From: Apus apus
Lineage: Eukaryota > Chordata > Aves > Apodiformes > Apodidae
Assembly (NCBI RefSeq): GCF_020740795.1
Contig: NC_067305.1
Coordinates: forward strand, 3,224,001-3,288,000
Length of the DNA: 64,000 nucleotides
Direction of reading: 5' to 3'
Both the position numbers and the translations under genes were made by a program. How positions within the stretch are numbered: the first letter of the stretch is position 1; every line of letters begins with the position of its first letter. The notes below the pieces were generated by a model. That model was not told the origin of the DNA. It worked only from the letters and a program-made list of their open reading frames with translations, and searched no databases. Shown here in pieces: positions 38,601-47,297 of the stretch.

Positions 38601-41600
38601 ACATGGCTGAGGGGGGGGCAGACATTCAGGGAATGTCCCCCCCAATGCTGGGAATGTCCCCCCCATCGCCAGCAGCTGCAGCTCCTGCCCCTGAGGCTCC
38701 ACTCAGGCAACAGAAAAGCCAGAGAGGAGCAGGCAGGACGCAGCCCCCAGACCCTACAGAGCAGCACCCGTGCCCAGCTGCCCCACGGAGCTCCCACGTG
38801 GATGAATCCAGCTGGCACAACAGAGCCAAGAGCTTCTGGATTAGGGATTTATTTTATTTCTGATCTTTTCAGGAGCCAGGCACCCTGCCTGGGAGCAGAG
38901 CCAAGCGGGAACCTTCTCCAGGAGGGACTGCAACACCACAGAGCTCAGGGCTTGTAATGACCCTTCCCACCCCACACAAACTCCCTCCCCGAGGAGAATC
39001 GAGGCCACAGTTGGGATGTTTTTTCCATGGATATTTCTAGGTAGGGTGGGAGGAGCTGCCCTGCTCCCAGCACCCGCTGCATCCCTCTGGTTTTCCCACC
39101 TGGGCTCTGGATGGGGCTGGGAGCCCTGGCAAAAGGCACTGGCATATGTTGGGATAGGGGGAAGAGAAGGAACAACAACAAAATAAAATTGTGCTAAATA
39201 AATGAATCAGCTTTTAACAAGCCAGCCTGGCTGATCTCATCCCTGTTTTGCTCTTTCCCAGGAGGGAAGTGTCAGCAAGGAGAAAAAGGGGGAGGAAGGA
39301 TTTCCTTCCACCACATCCAGAAACCATCCCCCCTGGCACTGTCCCATTTCCACAGCTCACCCATAACCTGGAAGAATGGTCAGATAAATTGAGATAAATA
39401 GATCATTTCAGATAAATCATTTCAGGCAGTCAGCCCCGAGGCAGGGATCACCAGGCAGGGCGGGATGGGGAGGAGGAACCAACACTCCTAATGCTTCACA
39501 ATCATTCCCCCCCCCCCTCCCCAAGCCCTGAGTCACGTCCCCTTCCTGCATCCCAGATTCCCCCAGCTGCAAACGTGGGATAAAACTTTCCCTGTTTGCC
39601 ATTAGAAACCAGGAAGGCAGCAAAGAGAGCTGGGTATGGAAAGCTGGAGTTTCCCAACCTCTGTTTGCTGGCTTTGCCTTCCAAGAATCTGAGTCCTTGT
39701 TCCTATCAGAGCCCAATTGGCTGGGAAAGGAATCTTTAAAGGGAACTCAAAAGCCAAGTTCAAGTAAGTGCTGCAAGGACAAGAGTCATTCCCTGCCCAC
39801 CTCTCCAGACAGGCTGAAGAATGCTCAGAAAAGCCAAGAACTGCTCCATGATGGGGACTGCTCAGCTCAGCTCCCACAATGATTAACCAGCCACCCAACG
39901 TCACTGTGCCAGGCACCTCATCCACGACAAACCAGGCAAGGAAAGGAGAGGGAGCTCATGGGAAAAGCTCCTGCAGGTTGTCATTGTAGCTAGATGGGCC
40001 AGCACTACCCTGTCATTGTCACCACCTAGGCTAGAAGTGACACCTGCTGAAGCCTGGTCCCCTTCACCCAGAGGTTTGCCCAAAGAAGAGGAGATCCACC
40101 CTCCTAAGCTTCGTGGAACATAGAATCCCACAACAGTTTGGGTGTGAAGGGACCTTAAAGACCATCCAGTCCCAAACACCTGCATGGGCAGGGACACCCT
40201 CTCAGCTCTCCTTGGGTCAGAGCCACCCCAGGAAGGACAGTCCCAGTGTCCTCAAGGGAGGGGACACGTTTGCCAAGCCCGTATCACACCAGAGCTGCCT
40301 CCACCCTTGGGTTGGTCCCTTCAAAGCAGCAGCTGATAAACCTGCCCGTGCCAGGCAGGGCTGAGGCTCTGCAGGCAAGTAGTGACAAACCAGTTTATCA
40401 TGGAATCAGGGAATGGTTCAGGTGGGAAGGGACCTGAAAGATCATCTAGATCCAACCACCTGCATGGGCAGGGACACCTCCCACCAGCCCAGGTTGCTCC
40501 AAGCCCCATCCAACCTGCCCTTCAACACTGCCAGGGATGGGGCAGCCACAGCTTCCCTGGGCAACCTGGGCCAGGCTCTCACCACCCTCACACTCAACAA
40601 CTTCCTCCTCATGTCTCACCTCAATCCAGTTTTAATCTATTGCCCCTTGTCCTCTCACTCCCTGCTCTTGTTCAAAGTACCTCCCCAGCTTTCCTGGAGC
40701 CCCTTCAGGCACTGGAAGGTGCTCTAAGGTCTCCCTGGAGCCTTCTCTTCTCCAGGCTGAATAACCCTCTATAACTTTCTCCCTCTTCAAAGCCCAGGCA
40801 GGCCAGGCAGGGTTCAGGCTGGGAGCACACAAGCTTTGGGAGCACGTTAATCCTGTTGGAGAAGACAGCAGAGCCTGGGGCAGGATACCTGGGCAAGCTG
40901 GGCCAATGTCTCACCCAAAACACCACATTCACCCCAAAACACCACCATGGGGCACCCTGCTCAGGCAGCCAGCCCTGCTCAGTGGCTACTGGGAGGTTCT
41001 GCAGGCTTTGAGGACTGAAACTCGTTCATATAAAAACCCAACCTAGCCATTGCTACAGCACAGGGTTCCTAGAAATTCCCTGGATCAAGGCTGGATGGTA
41101 CCTGGAAGAGGGTGGTCTCATCTTCATGCAGGGACATCCCACCCCAAGACACTGGAGCTCAGAAGCTGCTCCTGTTGTTTCTCCTTCCTTTTACCAGGAT
41201 GTTTCCTACAGCTTTCCCCCCTCCTCCACTTTGCTCTGTTCTGAAGGAACATTTTGCTGTGAACCAGCAGAACCTGTTCTGGATACACACACAGAACTCA
41301 CCATCTGCAGCCTTTGCCAGCCTAACCTTTTAAATTGATTTTTTTCATTTTTTGCATCTTTTCAGATTATTATGGCCATGTCACCCCCATGCCCTGTCCC
41401 AGCCTTTCCCTGGGGACCAGGTGCTCTGGAGACAGGCTGGGAGAGTTGGGGTGTTCAGCCTGGAGAAGAGAAGGCTCCAGGGAGACCTTAGAGCAGCTTC
41501 CAGGGCCTGAAGGGGCTCCAGGAAAGCTGGGGAGGGACTTGGGACAAGGGCAGGGAGGGAGAGGACAAGGGGGGAGGGATGAAAACTGGCAGAGGGAGAT

Positions 41601-44392
41601 TGAGGTGAGACATGAGGAGGGAATTCTGGAGTGTGAGGGTTAGGGTGGGCACCCAAGGAAGACTCTGGCTAGCAGGAATCAGACAGCAGAAGCCCACAAG
41701 CCAAACCCTGCTCTGTTTGGCTACCAAGGAGGCTGGACTGGCCCCCTCATCATGCAGGGGGGATCCCAAACCCGTCGCTCCAGCAGCTCCGAGGTCCTTC
41801 CAGACCACAGTCCTGGCTCAGTCCTTCCTTCAACTAACAACAGACGTGGAACGAAACATAACATTTTTAGGAAAAGATCTTCCACATGTTTGGTTTTGGC
41901 AGCATCTGAGAGGCTTTGAGGGAGCCAAAAAAAAAGAACTAATCCTCTTCAGCCAAGGGGAGACTGAGGAGTGGGACCAGTGGAGGGAAAGGGAAGGAGG
42001 GTGGAAAGGGAAGGGAGGGATGACAGAAAAATAGCCCAACTGGAACCAGTCACTCTCAGTTAAAGCATCTCTGAAGCTTAAATACCCCTAATCCCATCAC
42101 TGGGGGACTGGAAAGGGGGTGGCAGCACCTCAGAAAAAGGACTGCATCCCTTCCATCCCCACAACACAAGTTTCTTTGGAAAAACTCCCACCAAATCCAG
42201 CTTTTTGGGATTAAATCAGCTCCCAAAACCCCACAGCAACAAGAGCCACCAAATAACTCACGACACGGTTCCAAACACGCACGATCCAACTGCAAATCCA
42301 ACTTATCTCCTGCTTGAATTCACCACAAACAGCCCAAGAGCTCCAGGGAGCTCCATGCACACAGGCACGAGAGGCAAACGGGCCACCAAGTCTGTGAGAT
42401 GGGCAAGTTCCTTCTCCCCAGACAGCTGTGCTGGGTTTCATTTAGCCACAAGCAGCCAAAATGGTTCCTTTTCAGCAAAAAAAGAGACATTAAAAAACCC
42501 CCAAGACACCACCAAAGACCATAGATGTTTTCACTCCACAATAAATTCCCCCCCAAAAAGGCTTCATCTGGTGTTTTTAAAAATGTTTTTAGACACATTC
42601 ATGACTCACTGATGAGTTTTCACCTCTAATTGCCCCACGATCTCACCACAACACATCCCCACCACCAAAATCTTCCCATGCCAAGTTTTCAGCACCACCT
42701 TTTCCCTGTGGAAATCAGTCAAAAAAAACCAAACCCTCAAAAAACAAACCCACTGACCCTGCCTGGATTTGCAGGAAAGGGGGTGGGGAAAGAGCTTGAG
42801 GAATCTGTCCTTTTTTGCTTTTGCTGCTTGAGCAAAATGCTTTTTTGGTCACCAGGGTCAGGAAAGGAAGCAAGAGAGGGAGGGAAAAGAGCTTGGGTTG
42901 AGCTGAGTGAGGTTGAAAGTTTGTGTTGGGAACCACAGACTGGTGGGAAATTCAGCATGAATTAAAAAACAGGGGCAAGAAAAGCAGCGACCGGGGGGGG
43001 GGGGAAGTGGAAGAGATTTGCAAATTCCTGATTTGTTCTAAAAATACCTGAAATGATCACGACTTCAGTTGAGCAGAGCAGCAGGAAGGAGAAGTCTGCT
43101 CGAGCAGGGGGATTGGGAACAGTCGCCCCTCAGGGTGAGGGGGGAAGACAAAGTAATTCCAAACCCCCTCAGGAGCAGATTCCCACATTTTAGGGTTTGG
43201 GGAGGGGGGGGAGATGCAGCCCCCTGAGCTGCCAGGAGCCCCCCAAGCTGCCAGGAGCCCCCCAGCAAGACCTTGGCTTTAGGACAACACCAACTCAACA
43301 TGTTAACATCAGAGCAACCAATTACAGGATCCAGTTTTTGGTCGACTACTGAAAGAAAACACCCCAAAACCCCACACATCTGACAAGTTTTTTTCCAACA
43401 GTGTTTCCCGTGGGGGGCTGGAGCTCCTGGAACCAACCCCCAAATCCTGCTGGCAGGGGATGTCTCCGGGAAGCAGGAGCCACCCGAGGTCGGGTTGCAG
43501 CTGCACAGCTGCTTTTCCAGGGGTTTTTCCTTCTAAAAACCCCACTTTGCTTAAAAACTTCAGGGGTTGTCAAAGTGCTTTCCCCACCACGGGGTTGGGG
43601 CTCGAGGGGCTTGGATCTGACACCCCCCCCCGGGGCTATTTTTGGGGATGCTGGGGAGGACACCCCCCTAAGTGACACCCCACAGGGAGCTCGGGCACAG
43701 CTGGCACCTAAATTTGGGGATAATCCGGCCAATAACGGGTGTTGTGGGTCCCTCCAGGAGTCTCGGCCCTGAGGGGGGACTGGGACCAGCCCTGAGGGGG
43801 AACTGGGACCAGCCCTGGTTGGGACGTGACTGGGCTGGAGGATAAAGGGCTGACCCGGGGGGGGGGGTAACGGGACCGGCCCCAGGACCCCCGGGTTGCA
43901 TCCCCGGGACCCCCCCAGGCTCCCCCAAAGATTCCGGGGGGCACCCAAGGGGGGGGCTCAGGGGGTCTCTGCCTTGCTCACAACCCACACAGGGCCTGCC
44001 CTGCCCCGCCGCGGCCTAAGGGATGGGACACCGAGCCCCGGGACGGCCCCGAAGCACCGGGCGAGGAAACCGGGGGGTGAACCGGAGGCGGGGGGGGGGA
44101 CGGGACGTGGAGAACCGGGGGGCTGGCAAGCAGGGCCGAGACCGGGAGAGCGGCGAGCTGGGGCAGCGGGCAGGGGAAGGGGGACTGGGGGGATGCTCGG
44201 CGGACACGGAGCGGGGATAACGGCAGGGCGAGCACCGGCGGGCCCCGCCGGCGGCAACGGCTGCGGGGGTCACGGGGGGGGGGGCTGGGACAAGCAGGAC
44301 AGGCCGGTCACCCCCCGGTGGGGGGGTGGGTGGGTGGCGGGACTCACCTGGCTGGCTTTGTAGAACTGCTTCTTGAGCCCCGCCACCGACAT
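17489..44392 (-). CDS. SH3GL1: SH3GL1, endophilin A2 (complete)
   Basis: Endophilin A2 is a cytosolic protein that bends and tubulates membrane at endocytic sites through its BAR domain and recruits dynamin and synaptojanin through its SH3 domain. Ten coding exons were resolved, all with GT-AG sites and matching phases: 44348-44392, 26799-26867, 26625-26697, 25491-25634, 23167-23300, 21765-21923, 21231-21334, 19959-20083, 19467-19520 and 17489-17685. They total 1104 bp, 367 residues plus stop; the human protein has 368. Residues 1-16 ([16 protein letters not shown]) are the amphipathic H0 helix, the BAR domain runs to about 250, a variable Ser/Pro linker follows, and the SH3 domain is at about 308-364 ([33 protein letters not shown]). 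Endophilin A1 and A3 differ in the C-terminal VLVPLPQ region and linker, so A2 is the clear match. The 17.5 kb intron 1 holds most of the repeats. CHAF1A lies head to head with it, as in human. Confidence 0.98.
17950..18225 (+). mobile_element. CR1 LINE 3' fragment
   Basis: It begins GGAGGGAGAGGACAAGGGG and ends AAACCATTCCATGATTCTGA, the standard CR1 3' end. In SH3GL1 intron 9, antisense to the gene. Confidence 0.93.
19089..19164. repeat. Perfect 35-bp inverted repeat (hairpin)
   Basis: The left arm is 19089-19123 and the right arm 19130-19164. They are exact reverse complements separated by six bases (TGATGG). The hairpin lies in SH3GL1 intron 9 and neither arm is part of a recognised transposon. 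Confidence 0.93.
19467..19520 (-). CDS. SH3GL1: SH3GL1 exon 9 (linker)
   Basis: The 54-bp exon encodes [18 protein letters not shown] and carries the Ser/Arg-rich linker before the SH3 domain. Phases match exons 8 and 10, and the donor is ATCC/GTGAGT. Confidence 0.95.
19959..20083 (-). CDS. SH3GL1: SH3GL1 exon 8 (linker)
   Basis: The exon encodes [19 protein letters not shown] then a [14 protein letters not shown] linker and PTPKSS. The linker is the least conserved part of the family. The acceptor is CTGCAG and the donor CAG/GTAAAG. Confidence 0.97.
20203..20607 (-). mobile_element. CR1 LINE 3' fragment
   Basis: Full set of 3' blocks from GAATCATAGAACCCCAGACT to the CCCAACTCTCCCAGCCTG end. 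In SH3GL1 intron 7, sense to the gene. Confidence 0.93.
21037..21146 (+). mobile_element. Older CR1 LINE 3' fragment
   Basis: GATCTGCTCTAGGCGATCCT and TGGATGATCTCCAGAGGTCC then ACTCTGTGATTCTG identify an older CR1 subfamily, different from the abundant recent one. Confidence 0.88.
21231..21334 (-). CDS. SH3GL1: SH3GL1 exon 7 (BAR C-terminal helix)
   Basis: The exon encodes [20 protein letters not shown] then [14 protein letters not shown] plus two bases of the next Arg codon. The acceptor is CCCACAG and the donor GAG/GTGAGT. Confidence 0.98.
21765..21923 (-). CDS. SH3GL1: SH3GL1 exon 6 (BAR)
   Basis: Fifty-three codons run from [20 protein letters not shown] to [11 protein letters not shown], phase 0 at both ends. 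The acceptor is TTCCCAG and the donor GAT/GTGAGT. Confidence 0.98.
22676..22957 (+). mobile_element. CR1 LINE 3' fragment
   Basis: The fragment runs from ACAAGGGCAGGGAGGGAGAG to AACCAGTCAGGGATTCAGTG. Recent-family blocks are present with minor changes. Confidence 0.92.
23167..23300 (-). CDS. SH3GL1: SH3GL1 exon 5 (BAR)
   Basis: The exon encodes [20 protein letters not shown] then [20 protein letters not shown] and LKEIQ. The acceptor ends CCCAAG, an AAG rather than a YAG trimer but in the right place. The donor is CAG/GTAAAC. Confidence 0.97.
24370..24895 (+). mobile_element. Older CR1 LINE 3' fragment
   Basis: CR1 blocks include CTGTGTCCAGTTCTGGGCTG, GGGACAGGACAAGGGGCAAT and TGGATGATCTCCAGAGGTCC, ending GGATCCTGTGAT. 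It is of the same older type as 21037-21146. Confidence 0.88.
25491..25634 (-). CDS. SH3GL1: SH3GL1 exon 4 (BAR)
   Basis: The exon encodes [20 protein letters not shown] then [20 protein letters not shown] and ELGDDSNF, the BAR core and the convex-face insert. The splice phases agree with exons 3 and 5. Confidence 0.98.
26011..26359 (+). mobile_element. CR1 LINE 3' fragment
   Basis: The fragment runs from GAGCACCTTCCAGTGCCTGA to GTCTGTGATTCTATG. It is of the recent family, in SH3GL1 intron 3, antisense. Confidence 0.93.
26625..26697 (-). CDS. SH3GL1: SH3GL1 exon 3 (BAR)
   Basis: The exon encodes [19 protein letters not shown] then LQPNP, plus one base. The acceptor is CCTACAG and the donor CAG/GTGAGT. 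Confidence 0.98.
26799..26867 (-). CDS. SH3GL1: SH3GL1 exon 2
   Basis: The exon encodes [20 protein letters not shown] then MEK, 23 codons, phase 0 at both ends. The acceptor is CTGCAG and the donor AAG/GTGAGC. Confidence 0.98.
28679..29010 (+). mobile_element. CR1 LINE 3' fragment with internal deletion
   Basis: The 5' part (GGAGAGAGTCCAGAGGAGGC to GATGGTTTTAAACTGGAAGA) is followed after a shortened middle by TCCTTCACACCCAAACCAGT. The central 180 or so bases of the family are missing. Confidence 0.88.
29593..30056. repeat. 29-bp minisatellite, 16 copies
   Basis: Sixteen head-to-tail copies of a 29-bp unit beginning AGGAGAGCTAATCCAGAGGG are almost identical; I see a single T to C change, in the third copy. 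The array lies in SH3GL1 intron 1. Confidence 0.95.
30682..31066 (+). mobile_element. CR1 LINE 3' fragment
   Basis: The fragment runs from GTGTTCAGCCTGGAGAAGAG to CTGTGAGACTGTGATTAG. It is of the recent family, in SH3GL1 intron 1. Confidence 0.93.
32066..32560 (-). mobile_element. CR1 LINE 3' fragment, one of the longest
   Basis: The fragment runs from AGATCATAGACTCAGACTGG to TGTTGGGAGCTCTAGAACTT. All conserved 3' blocks are present. Confidence 0.93.
35311..35642 (+). mobile_element. CR1 LINE 3' fragment
   Basis: The fragment runs from GCCTTCCAGTGCCTGAAGGG to ACCATTCCATGAGTCTATGA. It is of the recent family. Confidence 0.93.
36383..36890 (-). mobile_element. CR1 LINE 3' fragment, one of the longest
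   Basis: The fragment runs from ACACAGAATCCCATACTGGT to GGGGGCTCCAGAACTGGACC. A short deletion removes part of the terminal GGTTGGAAGGG block. Confidence 0.92.
38410..38459 (+). repeat. 50-bp segment with an inverted perfect copy at 41372-41421
   Basis: This segment is the exact reverse complement of 41372-41421, 3 kb away in the same intron. Identity stops at both ends. The other copy abuts a truncated CR1. Confidence 0.93.
38440..38580. repeat. 64-bp tandem repeat, about 2 copies, with 21-22 bp sub-repeats
   Basis: The block GTGACATGGCCATGGCTTGG...AGCATAAGGGGACA recurs 64 bp apart (38447 and 38511). Within it, shorter units of the form GACA(CTGCCACAGCAT) recur every 21-22 bp. Confidence 0.8.
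40119..40199 (-). mobile_element. CR1 LINE 3' scrap
   Basis: AACATAGAATCCCACAACAG to GCATGGGCAGGGACACCC is the CR1 3' end only, strongly 5' truncated. Confidence 0.85.
40397..40763 (-). mobile_element. CR1 LINE 3' fragment
   Basis: The fragment runs from ATCATGGAATCAGGGAATGG to TCTCTTCTCCAGGCTGAATA. It has a small deletion in the middle. Confidence 0.92.
41372..41421 (-). repeat. 50-bp inverted copy of 38410-38459 at a CR1 5' junction
   Basis: The 50-bp identity ends directly before the CR1 fragment that begins at about 41422, so the copy sits at the 5' junction of that insertion. Confidence 0.93.
41422..41641 (+). mobile_element. CR1 LINE internal fragment lacking its 3' end
   Basis: CR1 sequence from AGACAGGCTGGGAGAGTTGG to TTCTGGAGTGTGAGGGTTAG, then unique DNA. 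It is unusual in losing the 3' end, and its 5' side abuts the 50-bp inverted copy. Confidence 0.9.
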
Positions 44393-44600
44393 GGTGCGGC
44401 CGCGCCGAGCGAGCCTGAGGCGGCGGGAGACGCGGAGCCCGGCCCGCCCGCCGCGCGCCACCGAGAGCGGCCGGAGCGCCGCAGCCACCGAGAGCGGCCG
44501 GAACAGCGCCCCCTGGCGGCGGGGAGGAGGCGCGGAAACCGCCCGCTCGGAGCGCCGAGATCCTCGATCCCGGCCCCGCACCCAGCCCTGCCAATCAATG
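43700..44600 (-). promoter_or_regulatory. SH3GL1 CpG-island promoter
   Basis: GC-rich, CpG-dense sequence surrounds exon 1 and the start of intron 1. No TATA box is seen upstream of the ATG (44393-44580). The CCAAT minisatellite lies just outside it. Confidence 0.65.
44348..44392 (-). CDS. SH3GL1: SH3GL1 exon 1 (H0 helix)
   Basis: The exon encodes [15 protein letters not shown] from an ATG in a CpG island, with donor CAG/GTGAGT. It carries the conserved amphipathic membrane-inserting helix of endophilins. Confidence 0.97.
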
Positions 44601-44829
44601 ACCGACCCGGCCCTGCCGATCAATTACCAACCCAGCCCTGCCAATCAATGACCACCCAGCCCTGCCAATCAATGACCGACCCCGCCCTGCCGATCAATTA
44701 CCAACCCAGCCCTGCCAATCAATGACCACCCGGCCCTGCCAATCAATGACCACCCGGCCCTGCCAATCAATGACCGACCCCGCCCTGCCAATCAATGACC
44801 GACCCCGCCCTGCCAATCAACCCCTAACC
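44584..44829 (+). repeat. 24-25 bp minisatellite of CCAAT boxes upstream of SH3GL1
   Basis: About ten units of GCCCTGCCAATCAATGACC plus 5-6 bases. Eight carry an intact CCAATCA (44591, 44641, 44665, 44715, 44739, 44763, 44788, 44813) and two carry CGATCA instead. The array starts about 190 bp upstream of the SH3GL1 ATG. CCAAT is the core of the NF-Y site. Confidence 0.92.
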
Positions 44830-44930
44830 CGGCCCTGCCAGCCCCTAACCCAGCTCTACCGACCCCTATCCCAGCTCTACCGACCCCTAACCCAGCTTTA
44901 CCGACCCCTAACCCAACTCTACCCCATCCA
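44826..44930 (+). repeat. 20-bp repeats with CCCCTAACCC core
   Basis: About five degenerate units of CCCCTAACCCAGCTCTACCG follow the CCAAT array and probably arose from it by divergence and re-amplification. CCCTAACCC resembles telomeric sequence by chance composition. Confidence 0.8.
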
Positions 44931-44959
44931 GTGCTGACCCGTGTCCCCCAGCACCACAT

Positions 44960-45457
44960 CTCCAGGGCTTGGAAACACCTCCAGGGGTGGGGATTCCACC
45001 CACCTCCCTGGGCAGCCTGGGCCAGGGTTTGAGAGCCCTTTCAGGGAAGAAGTTTCTCCTAATATCCAATCTCAACCTCCCCTGGGCACCTTGAGGCCAT
45101 TTCCTCTTGTCCCATCACTTGTTCCTGGGGAGCAGAGCCCGACCCCCCTGGCTCCAACCTCCTCTCAGGAGCTGCAGAGCCAGCAGGTCTCCCCTCACCT
45201 CCTTGTCTCCAGGCTGATCCCCCAGCTCCCTCAGCTGCTCCTGCTCACACTTGTGCTCCAGCCCCTTCCCTAACTCCATTACCCTCTGAACATGCTCCAG
45301 CCCCTCCATCTCCCCCTTATCGTGGAGAGCCTAAAATCTGACCCCAGAATTCGAGGTGCCCCCGAGCACAGGGGGACGATCCCTGCCCTGCTGGCCCCTC
45401 CATGGCTGATACAAGCCAGGACGCTGGTGGCCTCTGTGGCCACCTGGGCACACACTC
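44960..45457 (-). mobile_element. Older CR1 LINE 3' region
   Basis: TCCAGGGGTGGGGATTCCAC, CTCCCTGGGCAGCCTGGGCC, GCACCTTGAGGCCATTTCCT and ATACAAGCCAGGACGCTGG are classic older avian CR1 blocks in reverse. It lies between the SH3GL1 and CHAF1A promoters. Confidence 0.9.
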
Positions 45458-46150
45458 TCTGCCATCAACACCTTGTGATTGAGCTGTGGGGGTGGAAGGG
45501 GTGCTGTGTCGTGACATGGCGGGGGGGTCAGTCCTGCTGCCTCGTGTCTTCCTGTTGGGAATGCAGGGGGGTGTTGGTTTCACGTCCTAGTGTCAGCAGC
45601 AGAGGGTTGGGGTTAGTGTTGTTTTCCCATCCTAGTGCTGGAATCACGTTGTTGGGGTTTTTTTTTTCTCTCTATACCCTATTGTCAGGGATATATAGTT
45701 TGTTGAAGAGAAGGGAGATCTCTGCAGGTCCCAGTGACCCCTGGGGGGATTTTACGGTCCCAGCAACCGAGGGACTGAACTGGGCTCCACCCGGGGGGTC
45801 CCCAGACGGAGCAGGATTGATGCCAAGACCAGCCCCAACACAGCCCCTTGTGCCCTGCTCCCCGGGGCAGGAGGACACCAGCGGGTGCGGGTCATGGTGG
45901 GGACTGGGAAGGCAGCCACGGGGGCAGGAAAGGGCAGAATGAGACCTTGAAAGGGACAAAGTGACCTGCTAGAATGGAACGTGTGAACAGGAGGGGGGAA
46001 CTGACAGGATCAGCAGGAGCGTGGGCTGGGCTGTAAACCCTGGAGCGCCCGGGCAGGGGGGAAAGAGGGGAGGGAGCTTTGGGAGCAGGGAACACCAAGG
46101 GTTGTTCAGCTGGCCATGGGTGCGCCTGCTTGTGGAGGTCACCCAGGCTT
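45458..46150. other. Intergenic stretch between SH3GL1 and CHAF1A
   Basis: No gene is seen. The sequence includes an AT-richer patch near 45650-45710 (T run and GGGATATATAG) and otherwise moderate GC content. I could not assign 45560-45850 to any element. Confidence 0.5.
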
Positions 46151-47250
46151 GCCAGGGTGTCAAGAACCCGAAGGATCCGCTCGGGCCCGTTCCCCGGCGC
46201 CACAAAAGCCGCTCCCATTCCCGCCACAGCCACGTCTCTCTCCTGCAAGGTCGGGGCCCCCCCCGCCCCCCGGGACCCGCCCCCGGGACCCGCCCCAGCG
46301 CGGCGGGGGAACGGAGCCCCCCCCCGGAACTACAACTCCCAGCACGCCCCGCGGCAGGCAGCGGCCCCACTGCGCCTGCGCGCCCCGGCGCCGCCTTCTG
46401 ATTGGCCGGCGAAGCCGCCGCCATTTCGCGCCCCGGCTGGTGGCCCTCGGTAACGCGGCGGGGTGGGCGGGTCTGCCCCCCTCCGCCCGGTGCTGCGGAA
46501 AAAGCTGCCCCGGCCTGTCCCGGGGCCGCTCCGGGGATCCCGCCCGTTGAGCGGGCAGAGCTCCAGCCCGGGCGTCAGGACCCAGCGGCTTCTCACCGAG
46601 CTATCCAATCAACGCCTTCAGCTCGTCAGATTGACAGCCGCCTCCACCAATCAGCGGCGGCCGTCTCAGTAGCCAATCGGGAGGCAGCGTGAAGGCCGAG
46701 CGCCCGCCCCGCGGGGCGGAGCGGGCGGAAGGGCCGGGTCACGTGGGGCGCGCTCAGCCAATCAGCGCGGAGGCTGGCGGGGTCGCCCCGGCTCCCGCCA
46801 AATACGAGCGGGCGCCGCCGGGGCGGGACCGGACGGGCCGGGCTGGGCCGGGGCCGCTCGGGGCCGCTCGGGGCCGCTCGGCCGCCGCCGCCACCGCCAC
46901 CGGGACAGCGGCGGGAGCCGCGGCGGCCGCCGCCGGGACAGGTGGGACCGATCTCGGGGTCGCGGGGTGTTTCTGGGCGCGGTTGGGGTGCGCGGGGCCT
47001 GCCCCGGGGTAACAAAGGAGGCCTCCGAGCCTGCCGCCACGCCCCGGGGCTAGGCCTGGGCCCGGTAGCCGCCTCCCTCGGCGCTTCCCTCCTTTCCCTC
47101 CAGGTCCCCGCAGGCAGGGGGCTGCCCGGTGGGCCCGGGCTCCGGGTGGGACTCATCCCGAGCCCTTTGTCCGGGCTGGCGGTGCCCGCCCTGCTCCCTC
47201 AAGAAGAGCTACGGGGCCCGGCTGGCTCGGGGAAGCGGGTAACGACCCCG
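46150..47250 (+). promoter_or_regulatory. CHAF1A CpG-island promoter with CCAAT, ZNF143-like and E2F-like motifs
   Basis: A dense CpG island with several recognisable motifs. A ZNF143/Staf-type site ACTACAACTCCCAGCACGC is at 46329-46347. CCAAT boxes lie at 46401-46405 (inverted), 46605-46609, 46647-46651, 46673-46677 and 46758-46762. TTTCGCGC at 46424-46431 fits the E2F consensus. NF-Y plus E2F input would suit a gene expressed for S phase. The motifs are read directly; their use is inferred. Confidence 0.7.
46820..46941 (+). other. CHAF1A: CHAF1A 5' UTR exon (putative)
   Basis: GC-rich sequence ends in GGGACAG/GTGGGA, a plausible donor, 354 bp before the acceptor CGTAG of the first coding exon. 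The 5' end is not defined by sequence. The exon is inferred because the ATG exon begins only two bases after its acceptor. Confidence 0.45.
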
Positions 47251-47297
47251 GGAACGGGTCCCGGGTGTTTATTGTTCCTCTCTTTCCCCTCGTAGCC

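Larger units (their letters stand above)
26868..44347 (-). other. SH3GL1 intron 1 (17.5 kb)
   Basis: The long first intron contains about nine CR1 fragments, the 29-bp x 16 minisatellite at 29593-30056 and the short tandem repeats at 38440-38580. The rest is unique or unrecognised sequence. No further exon is needed, since exons 1 and 2 join exactly in frame. Confidence 0.8.

Noticed and set aside
44826-44930. Interstitial telomere repeat
   Set aside because: The CCCTAACCC core occurs once per 20-bp unit and is not a head-to-tail hexamer array.
45560-45850. Possible LTR-type fragment
   Set aside because: The composition and the ATATATAG patch near 45690 raised the question, but I could define neither ends nor a matching partner, so no element is claimed.
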